Origin: Microglena sp. YARC
Lineage: Eukaryota > Chlorophyta > Chlorophyceae > Chlamydomonadales > Chlamydomonadaceae
Reading direction: 5' to 3'
Assembly: GCA_022414725.1 (NCBI GenBank)
Contig: CM039465.1
Coordinates: 19,924,690 to 19,988,689 of the forward strand
DNA: 64,000 bases
Shown: piece after piece, positions 14,497-26,235 of the stretch
Position numbering within the stretch: the first letter of the stretch is position 1
Layout: each line of letters opens with the position of its first letter
Position numbers and translations under genes: made by a program
The notes under the pieces: model-generated
The model's input: the letters and a program-made list of their open reading frames with translations, nothing else
Database searches by the model: none
Told to the model about the DNA's origin: nothing

Positions 14497-14783
14497 GATA
14501 GATAGATATTTATAGATAGATAGATACATAGATAGATAGATAGGATAGATAGGATAACGAACTTGAAAATCAATTGAATGGGGAAACGATTGTATATTTA
14601 GCTTTCAGTGTGCCTTCAAACCAAGTCAAGAAGTTGGCGCAAACAAAAGGCAATGGTACCCTGACGACCCCAGTCATGCTCATGCCATGCCATGCAGATA
14701 CATACAATGTCGTACTTGACAAGACAACCCCAGTCATGCTCATGCCATGCCATGCATGTAGATGCATAGATGCATCGATAGAT

Positions 14784-14830
<47 letters not shown>

Positions 14831-16980
14831 CAGATAGATACGATATGATATCGTAATTGACAAGACGACCCCATTCATGCTCATGCCAAGCCATGCATGT
14901 AGATAGATAGATAGATAGATAGATACGATATCGTAATTGGCAAGCACAGTCATGCTCACCTTCAGGGCGGCATAATTAGTTTCAATGCACATCTCAAACT
15001 CGTAGCGATCATCTTCACAGCGGAACAGAGCTTCCTCATATCTGCATGTCAGCACATCAGCACATCAGAGCCAGCACAATAGCACAACAGAGCCAACACA
15101 TGGGCAGCAGCTGGGTCAAAGGAAGGCGCAAAGGAGCACTAACACGAGAGGGAGGAGGGAACAATGGCTCACACACCAGAACGTATATAGTGGGGGTAGA
15201 CGGCGGGAGTAGACATTACACCAGAGGGAACAGTGGGGGGTAGATAGTGTAGGTAGACAGCGAGAGTAGACATTACACCAGAGGGAAACAGTGGGGGTAG
15301 ATAGTGTAGGTAGACAGCGAGAGTAGACATTACACCAGAGGGAACAGTGGGGGGTAGATAGTGTAGGTAGACAGCGAGAGTAGACATTACACCAGAGGGA
15401 ACAGTGGGGGGTAGATAGTGTAGGTAGACAGCGAGAGTAGACATTACACCAGAGGGAACAGTGGGGGTAGATAGTTTAGGTAGACAGCGAGAGTAGACAT
15501 TACACCAGAGGGAACAGTGGGGGGGGTAGATAGTGTAGGTAGACAGCGAGAGTAGAGATTACACCAGAGGGAACAGTGGGGGTAGATAGTGTAGGTAGAC
15601 AGCGAGAGTAGACATTACACCAGAGGGAACAGTGGGGGGTAGATAGTGTAGGTAGACAGCGAGAGTAGACATTACACCAGAGGGAACAGTGGGGGGTAGA
15701 TAGTTTAGGTAGACAGCGAGAGTAGACATTACACCAGAGGGAACAGTGGGGGGTAGATAGTGTAGGTAGACAGCGAGAGTAGAGATTACACCAGAGGGAA
15801 CAGTGGGGGGTAGATAGTGTAGGTAGACAGCGAGAGTAGACATTACACCAGAGGGAACAGTGGGGGGTAGATAGTGTAGGCAGACAGCGAGAGTAGACAT
15901 TACACCAGAGGGAACAGTGGGGGGTAGATAGTGTAGGTAGACAGCGAGAGTAGACATTACACCAGAGGAACAGTGGGGGTAGATAGTGTAGGTAGACAGC
16001 GAGAGTAGACATTACACCAGAGGGAACAGTGGGGGGTAGATAGTGTAGGTAGACAGCGAGAGTAGACATTACACCAGAGGGAACAGTGGGGGGTAGACAG
16101 TGTAGGTAGACAGCGAGAGTAGACATTACACCAGAGGGAACAGTGGGGGGTAGACAGTGGGGAGAAACAGTGGGGGGTAGATAGTGGAGGTAGACAGCGA
16201 GAGTAGACATTACACCAGAGGGAACAGTGGGGGGTAGACAGTGGGAAGAAACAGTGGGGGGTAGATAGTGGAGGTAGACAGCGAGAGTAGACATTACACC
16301 AGAGGGAACAGTGGGGGGTAGACAGTGGAGAGAAACAGTGGGGGGTAGATAGTGGAGGTAGACAGCGAGAGTAGACATTACACCAGAGAGAACAGAAGAC
16401 ACGCACTGGTTCGTGCGCATCACCTTGACACCCGAATGAAGAAAAGAAAAGAAAAGAATGAGGGATCAGCCCATCAAAAATGTCCATCAGTCTGTTAGTT
16501 CAAATAACTTTTCCAGGTTTCATTTCCACATAAAAACAGTACCACATAAACCACTTACAACACATTAAAACGGTACATACACCACATATTCCACATAAAA
16601 CTGGTACATTCTATACCATATAACAATTATAAGACTAAGATATACCATAAGATACACGCACTGGTTCTTTCGCATCAGCTTGAAGGAGTAGTCCTCAGAG
16701 CCAGTGATGACATTCACAAAGCTCTCGTTTAGTACACTATGACCCAAGTCAGTGCGTCCACTTGTTGCCAACTTGGGGAAGCCCTCTGGAATGAGTACAT
16801 ATGAGGGAGTCACACGCTCTTGCTCGTTGGCCACGATCTCTGATAGAGGCTTGGTCATGTACTTGTCCTTTTGGAGTTGCTGCAGCCATGTGTGTGTGTG
16901 GGGGGGGGGGGGGGTGGGATGGTGTGGGTGTGGTGTGTGGTGTGTATGTGTGTGTGTTGGGGGGGGGGGGGGGGGGTTGT

Positions 16981-17020
<40 letters not shown>

Positions 17021-20000
17021 AACAGACAGTGTGGTCTGCGTCGAAGTACAAGAAGGAGAGGCCAGTGCCTGTGCATGAAGGGGGATGAGCACATATGGGG
17101 GGGTCACGAGCTCTTGCTTGTTGGCCACGATCTCTGAAAGAGGCTTTGTCATGTACTTGTCCATCTGGAGTTCCTGCAGCCATGAGGTTAAGCTTGTGTT
17201 CGTGCTTGTGTGCATGGTTTGGTTGTGATTGCTGCAGCCAAGAGGTTGTGCTTGTGTTCGTGCTTGTGTGAGAGGTTTGGTTGTGATTGCTGCAGCCATG
17301 AGGTTGTGCTTGTGTTCGTGCTTGTGTTCGTGTTTGTGTGAAAGGTTTGGTTGTGATTGCTGCAGCCATGAGGTTGTGCTTGTGTTCGTGCTTGTGTTCG
17401 TGCTTGTGTGAAAGGTTTGGTTGTGATTGCTGCAGCCATGAGGTTGTGCTTGTGTTCGTGCTTGTGTTCGTGCTTGTGTTCGTGCTTGTGTGAAAGGTTT
17501 GGTTGTGATTGCTGCAGCCATGAGGTTGTGCTTGTGTTAGTGGTTAGTGCTTGTGTTCGTGCTTAGTGTTTGTGCTTGTGCTTGCGTTCGCGCTTAGAGT
17601 TAGTGTTTAATGTTAGTGCTTGGTGCTCGTGCTTGTGTTAGTGCTTGTGTTAGTGCTTAGTGTTTATGTTCGTGCTTAGCGTTTGAGTCCGTGCTTGTGT
17701 TTGTGCTTAATGTTCGTGCTAAGTGTCCGTGCTTGTGTGAGTGCTTAGGGCTTGTGTTCATGGTTTGATTGTGGTCGTAGAGAGGGCCTGAGTCATAACA
17801 TTTTGTTTTTGTCATCACGCTTTGTTTTATCATTGTATCACGACATTCAGATACACAGTGTTTTTTGTATTTCAGATATATGTAGGCCAGATTGAGTAGC
17901 TACTTGGACTGGCCATCGCTGGGCGGAGCCTTGGAGTTTTTTGCGGAGCCCCCCCTTCTGGGGGGCGGGAGCCCCCAGTGTTACCCATTTGTCCGTTCAT
18001 CCATCGGTCTGACCGTGATGAAGCCCGACACGTCAGCCAACGGTCTCACAACTAACTCGCTTCCGTTGCTACCTGTCGCTCCCTCGCGATCACTCTCCGC
18101 CATTTTTAGCGTCACAGGCGACGCTGCATAGAACTTGTTTGCGTTGCAATGCTCCGACGGAATGGCAACACATCATTTTAGAAAAACACAGGGAGGAAGG
18201 AAGGAAGAAGGGGGGAAGGGGGGGGGGGGGGGGGGGGGAGTCAAAATGGAAGGGCTTACCTTCTGTCTAATCATCTCTCGCTGCATCACCAACTGGTCGT
18301 TTGGCTTGGCTCCGCCCATGAGGTCGATTTCCATTACCTCGACCTTGCCCACAAACTCCAGGAACCCGTTCTGTGGGACGAAAGGGATGGAACTCAGGCT
18401 CAATGGCAGTCATGGTGTATGGGTGTTTGTAGTGTTGCACTAGGGTTGGGTTGGGGCTAAGGGCCGAGCTCTGCTGTGCAGTACAGGGTTTGGTTAGGTT
18501 TGGTTTGGTTGATTTTTTTTTTTTTGGTAGAGCCCCGTTGCTCTTGGTTTCAGTTGCAACTAAAACGTTGTCCAAGTTTTTCTAGCAGGCCAAGTTTTTT
18601 CAAGTTGGCCAAGTTCAGATTATGAGATGCCTCCCCCCTTCTCCCCCAAACCTAACTTTCAGTGTCTGGGGGCCTAGTAATGAAATCTAAGAGTGATTTG
18701 GTTGGCTTGGTTGGCTTGGTAATTGGGTAACATCAAGGGCTTGGTTGGGACTGTGTTGGTGGGTGGTCAAAAAAATGAGGCCAAGTAACACTCGCTCGAC
18801 TAACTGCTGAGCAACAAAAACATAAGCACGATAATAATGTAATTAGTGCCGACAAAAATGCTTGCTTGCTGCATTATTGCATATCTTGTGTTGAGGATTA
18901 GTTGGAAGACCCCTCCCAGATGTTGTGGAGTGGGCTTGTCTTGGGTCAACGATGAGTTGTCCATGACCAAGTTTAGGGTTAAACCCTAAACCCTAAAACC
19001 CTAAACGATGGGCTGTCGATGACCAAGGAATGGAAGGTAATGTTATTTAATTCTCATTATGAGATCCGGGAACTTCCCAGTCATGTCACTGACAAGGAAC
19101 ATGAGCTCGTGGCGGGACACTATCTCTTGGCTGTACAGGTTGAGGTACAGTTCTACACTCACCATGAGATCCGGGAACTTCCCAATGATGTCACTGACAA
19201 GGAACATGAGCTCGTGGCGGGACACAATCTCTTGGCTGTACAGGTTGAGGCACTTGAGCAGATCCGTGTAAGCATCTCTGTTCCTGAGCCTGTGCATGAG
19301 AGTGGAATAAATAAATAAATAAATAGTACGCCTTATTACAAGGCGTGAGGTTGAGGGGGGCAGCCTGTTTGCTTGCTTTGGGGTCAACCAACAATGAGAG
19401 TGCAATAAATAAACAAATAAATCAATAACAAATAAATAAATAGATAGTACACTTATAACATGGCGTGAGGTTGAGGGGGCCAGCCTGCTTGCTTGCTTTG
19501 GGGCCAACCAACAGTGAGAGTGGAATACATAAATAAATAAATAATAAATAAATAGTACGCCTGATTTCAAGATGTGAGGTTGAGGGGGCCAGCCTGTTTG
19601 CTTGCTTTGGGGCCAACAACCAATGAGAGTGGAATAAATAAATAAATAAATAAATAAATAAATGAAGGAGTCTAACATGTATGCGAGTTGGTGGGTTGTT
19701 TCCAAAAATTCTCAGAATTCTTGATTATAGGGCCAAAATGCCAGATGTCTCCATTATCTCGATTACAGGGCCGAAATATCCGAAGTCTCCATTATCTGGA
19801 TTATCGGGCCAAATTCTCAAGTTTGATGTACGGACTACAAACTACTAAGTGTTTCGAAAACCCTTATCCAAATTATCCGCAGAATCCTATATATAATAGC
19901 GCGTTGTGCAGGGTTTAGCGCGTGCCCGGCGCGTGTTTGGCCCCTTTTGGCCCAGGCAGTGGGGCTTTTGGTTTCATATCTTGCTGACCTGTCGCCCAGG

Positions 20001-23000
20001 TGGCAGCAAGTCTTGGATCTCGATTTTCCGAGACCTGTCGCTGACGTGGCCACGGGGGTCCTCCCGTCGGTACGACGGGCTCAGATGCTAGCGGGCTCAG
20101 ATCCGCCGAATGGCTAAAATGATGCAATGCAGACAAGAACCAAGAGACGGACACTAACAAATCCTACGGGTTCAAGGTAAATATATACATCATAACATTA
20201 TCCAAAATGTATAGGGACCGGCATATAATACAAATATGATACCATACAAATTGCATCATATGATATTGTATGTAAATGGGAACTTTAGCCTAGCCAGACT
20301 GCAGGGATCATAAGATGACATGATATCACATTGCTGTTCCCTAGCAATTAAAGAACCCAGGTATCAACTAGGAGCAAGATAGCAACCCAGGTAGCAACTA
20401 GGAGCAAGTCACCCAACCATTGAAACTGCAAAGATACATGTGCTGGGCCCGTTCATTTATGTGTGAAGTTTGGATGGTTGCGTGGCGTACACACAGCGTT
20501 TACGTCACTACCCCTGTCAATGAGCAAAATAAAGAACTCCTGAGAAGAAGTCAAATGACAAGCACAACAGAGCTAAACTTGACAGATCCTATGCAGTGTC
20601 GCAAGCGGAAAATTGGCGGAGAGTGTTGGCAACGGAACGACAGTGGCATCGATGGAGATGACCGAAGCCAGTTACTAATGACACAGTTGGCTGACGTGTC
20701 GTACTTCGTCTCGGTCATTGGTTGGACAGTCGTTGGTCGGACGGACAAACGGACAATGGGGTGAATCTAGGGGCTCCCGTCCCCCTAGAGAGGGGGCTCC
20801 GGCAAAATTGAAGATGCAGATGCCTTTGAAGATCTCACCTCTGTTTGATGCGATCAAAGAACTGGAGCTCCTTGTTCAATGCAGGTCTGATAGCAGGCTC
20901 CTCCTCACGCTCGTAGGCTGGGGTACCATCTACGGAAAACAAAGGAGCAATTTGAATTGAATGCAAATCCTAAATAATTAGATTAATGGATGGATGGATG
21001 GATGGATGGATGGATGGATGGATGGATGGATGGATGAATGAATGAATGAATAATTAATTATAATGTAAATCCTGAACTGCACAAATTGATCAAATAAAGA
21101 AGTTTACGACTGGTGCAAGGTACCATCGACAGAAACAGAAGCACGATTAAATCCTGAATTGCACGAACTGATACAATAGAGCAGCCTGTGGTACCATGAA
21201 CAGATAATAATTTAAATCCTGAACAGTTAGATGAATGAATGAACAATTGTAATTTAATTTTAATCCTGAACTGCACGAATTGTTCATATAAAGCAGTATA
21301 TGACTGGTACATGGTACTATCGACAGAAAACAGAAGCACGATTAAATCCCTCATTGCACAAACTGATACAATAAAGCAGCCTTTGGTACCATATACAGAT
21401 AAAAAATTAAATCCTGAATCTCACGAATTGATCGGATAAACCAATATATGACTGGAACAAGATGCTATTGACAGAAAACAGAAGCACAACTAAATCCCTA
21501 ATTGCACGAACTGATATAATAAAGCAGCCTGTGGTACCATGTACAGATAATAATTTAAATCTTGAACAATTAGATGAATGAATGAACGATTATAATTTAA
21601 TTTAAATCCTGAACTGCACGAGTGGATCAAATGAAGCAGGATATGACTGTTGCATGGTACCATCGACAGAGACAGAAGCACGATTAAATCTCTAATTGCA
21701 CGAACTGATACAATAAAGCAGGCTTTGGTACCATATAGAGATAAACAATGGCCACCACCACCACCTTCAATCACCACCGCCACCATCACCACCGCCACCA
21801 GACCTTCAATACCCCCCCCCCCCACACACACAAACACACACACACACCACCACCACCGCCACTACCTTCTACCTCCTCCCCCCCACACACACACTCACAC
21901 CACCACAGGCTTTGGTACCATATAGAGATATACAAATGAACCATTAGATCCTGAACTGTGTTGATTCATAACTAAATAAATAGTACGCCTTATTACGAGG
22001 CGTGAGATTGAGGGGGCCAGCCTGTTTGCTTGCACTAGGGCCAACCACCAAACGAATTGATAAATTGCCAATATATCAACATACTGCCGCCCCTCCCTCC
22101 CCACTCAAGCTCTCATCACAATTGAAGGCTCCGGTGCCATCTACAGATAAACAAATGAGCGATAAAATCCTCAACTACATGAAATGAAAAAGAAAAAAAA
22201 CTGCCCCCCCCCACCCCACCCCAGCTCCATACCCATTCTCTACAACACACATCTACCCCAACGATAATCATCCAACACCTAAATCTTGTCACATCCCTTT
22301 CCAGTTCCCAACCCAAGAGACTCTACTCACAACCCAACCCTTCACCAACCAGCATGACACGTTATGCTCTTTCTGCCCTGCAAAAAATGGCTTCGCCCAT
22401 AAGGCCACCCCCTTTAAATGGCTAAACTTATAAAGCCACCCCTAAATTTAAATAGCTCAGGCTATTAAGATGGACCAACCCGACCCAACCTGCTAAGCTG
22501 AGTTTTTACCAAACGGCTGTCTGATCAAATAGCTGTGTTGTAAAACCACTGCTTAACAAAAACCAACCCATTCCAGCACAAATCAAACTTCCTCCCAGGT
22601 AAGATACTGTGGTTGACCCCAGTGCAAGCAAACGGGCAGGCCCACTCAACCTCACACCTCGTAATAAGGCGTCCTACATATTTATTTATACTGCGCCAAA
22701 AGGAAGTTGACCCCAGTGCAAGCAAACGGGCAGGCCCCCTCAACCTCACACCTCGTAATAAGGCGTACAATATACTTTTTATACTGTGCCAAAAGGTGGT
22801 CTGCCCCAGTGCATGCAAAAGGGCTCGCCTCTTAACCTCACGCCTCGTAATAAGGCATACTGTATGTTTATTTATACTGTGCCCAAAGCTCCTCCTACTG
22901 TGCCGAAAACTCCTCCTCCTCTGCCAAAAACTCCTACTGTGCCAAAAAATCCTCCTCCTCTGCCAAAAAGTCCTACTGTGCCAAAAAATCAGGGTACTGC

Positions 23001-23488
23001 CAATGCTAATGCGAAAAACTCACATCCAGCTTTGAAGCCTTCGTCTGCCCTCTTAGCTGCTTTGCGCTTGTGAACTGATCTAGGGTCTGCGGGAGAGGGT
23101 GCCGTTGGTCCCGTGCGCCCTCGGATGACAGTACCCCTGTTAACAGTCGGCACCGGCCGTGGCTGCCTGCCCCGAACTGGTGGCTGAGGCTGGGAGTTGT
23201 CCGGCAGGAAGTAAGTGAATTCATCCAGGAGGTCCTGGTGGTGGCTGAAGAGAACTGCGACTTCCTGGTAGACATTGCTGATCGTCTTCTGACCTTTGCG
23301 GTACTTGTTGAGGATTTCAAGGAAGGCCTTGTAGATGCGCTCATCTGATGCGAAGCGGATCTGCAGAGGGTGTGTGAAATAGTAAGTGATAGTGAAATAG
23401 TAAGGGCTAGTGATCAACCCATGAATGATGATGCCACTGCTGATGATGATGATGGTGGTGGTTGTGGTGGTGGTGGTGGTGGTGGTGG

Positions 23489-23529
<41 letters not shown>

Positions 23530-26062
23530 GTGATGTTGATGATGATCATGTTGATGATGACATTTTTCCTGGTGCCCTACTGGACTCAAAATGTGCCCGC
23601 GGCCTGAATAGTGGTAAATGTGTGAAATATAACCAACGACCTCAAGCTCGACAAAAATCTTAAGAGGGATGGATAAGGAGAAGTACCCTGAGGGGCATGC
23701 TCCAATTCCTACATCTCACGGAGAAGGAAAAGACTGAATCGCAACTTCTTCTGTTGGGCACTGAAATTCAACCCCCATCAGTTCTGCAGTGCATTAGGAA
23801 TACTCGGCTTAGGTGCGGTTCTTCGCGCTCTTTAGCAGCACTCTTTGTGACGATGCCAGACTGAATCAATACTTCTGCTGTGGGGTATTAAATTTGAAAA
23901 CCCCATAGGACCTGAACCACATTTGGATACATGGCTAAGGTGTTGATCTTGGTGTGTTTTAGCAGCAACCTTTGTTACGATGACAGACTGAATCATTACT
24001 TTTTCTATGGGGATCTGAATTTGAGAACCCCACAGGACCTGAACGACATTTGGGTGCATGGCTAAGGTGTGGATCTTGGTGTGTTTTAGCAGCACCCTTT
24101 GTTTCAATGCCAGACTGAATCATTACTTTTTCTGTGGGGTACTGAATTCGAAACCCCATAGGTTCTGGACCACATTTGGAATTCATGGCTTAGGTGTGGA
24201 TCTTGGTGTTTTTTAGCAGCACCCTAAGTGACAATGCCCCACTGAATCAAGCAGGAATGAAGTTCCATAAGGAGGGACATGTGTGCAGTACTGCAGTATG
24301 CATTCCCTATTATGGGTGCGGACTGGGGCATGACATGAGATTTCTCTTTATCCCTATCACTGTGCGTTTCCTTTGCACGACTTGACTTGAATTAGATAGA
24401 CTTGAATTGAATTGACTCGAGTTAATTTTACTATAAATCCTTGCTATTTACCTGTGCTACAAGCGTACTACAAGCTTCAACTCCAGTCAAGTCGTTCAAA
24501 GGGAATGCACTGCTAGCTGTGGCGCAGATTAAGGGCTTACCTTGATCTTGTTGACGTATGTGATGGCCTGGTCAAATTCCACGGGCTGCTCAGCAACCTG
24601 CAGTGAGCGATGAGTACCAAATAGATTAGAATGAAGCACTCAGCCAGAGAGAGACTCAGGGATATGGTATGAGGTACTCAGCTGAGAGTCACAGGTATGC
24701 AGTACTCAGCTGTGAGACACGGGTATGAGGTATGAGGTACGAGGTATGAGGGATGAGGGATGAGGTACTCAGCTGGGAGACACAGGTAGGAGGGATGAGG
24801 GATGAGGTACAGGGGATGAGGGATGAGGGATGAGGTACTCAGCAGAGAGACACAGGTATGAGGTATTCAGCTGAGAGACACAGGTAGGAGGTAATCAGCA
24901 AGAGAGACTCAGGGGTGAGGTACGAGGGATGAGGTACTCAGCTGAGAGACACAGGTATGAGGTATGAGGTACTCAGCCAGAGAGAGACTCAGGGATGAGG
25001 TACGAAATATCGACAGAACTTGACAAATATGTTCAGTCGAAATATGACCAAGGAGGAGTCAAATGTTTTGAAAATAGCACTGTCCTGATTCACGCTCACG
25101 CGCTGTAAGTGAAATAGCACAACTGTCCTTGGTGATTCTGAACAAACACACCTCTGAAAGACCCCACCAACTAACAATATAAAATTCTACGCGTCTCACC
25201 TCTTCCTCTTCATCGTCACTGACTCTTGCCAGCTCAATCTCATAGCCCTGCAATATAGAATAGGTGTCGCAATGAGCAAAGGTCACCGTGGGCACAGGTC
25301 ACCAATAGCTTTTCTTTTCCGCTACGAGCAGCAGCTTCTGGGCAGCTTTCCTGGCTTGCTACCCAGTTAATCATATTGCATCGCAGTGCAACTGGAAGCT
25401 GACATAATCATCGTTCCAGTACTATTGAAATCTTGGGGCTTAGCCCACTGGCTGTTGCACGGAGCTGCCTAGAAGCTGCTGCTTGTAGAGGAATAGAAAA
25501 GCTATGCAGGTCACAATGAGCAAAGGTCAAGTACAGGCAGTACAAGTTTTGAATCTATCATATTTTGATTTCACAGCAGCGTTTATTTATATCTAGATGG
25601 CTAGCTTCATGGCACCAGCACTCGGGCACTAAGTTATAAAAAATGAATCCCTGGCATATGTACGGGAAATTAGTTGAGATCAACAGGCAAGTTGCATGGC
25701 ACCAGCACTCGGGCACTAAGTTATAAAAAATGAATCCCTGGCATATACACGGGGAATTAGTTAAGATCAAAAGGCAAGTTGCATGGTATCTGCAGTTGGG
25801 CACTTGGTTGAAAAATAAATCCCTGGCATATACAGAGAAACTTAATTGAGATCAAGCAGGCAAGTTGCATAGTACCGGACCTTCGGAAGGAAGGTGTTGA
25901 ATCCCAGAACAAGCCCCCTGTGCCCCTTGAAAAGCGACTTCACTCGTTGAATCACGCCCGAGGTGTCAATCCTGCGTATGGCAAGCCGTTGCATTTGAGA
26001 AGGAAGTTCCAGGTATCGGGGGGGAAATATGATAATGATGATGGTCGTGGTAGTGGTGGTGG

Positions 26063-26103
<41 letters not shown>

Positions 26104-26122
26104 GTAGTGGTAGTGGTGGCGG

Positions 26123-26160
<38 letters not shown>

Positions 26161-26173
26161 GTGATGATGGTGG

Positions 26174-26235
<62 letters not shown>

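Noticed and set aside
15500..16423. 307-codon minus-strand ORF with repeated [16 protein letters not shown]
   Set aside because: It is the translation of the 57-bp satellite; period and frame follow the repeat, not a protein family.
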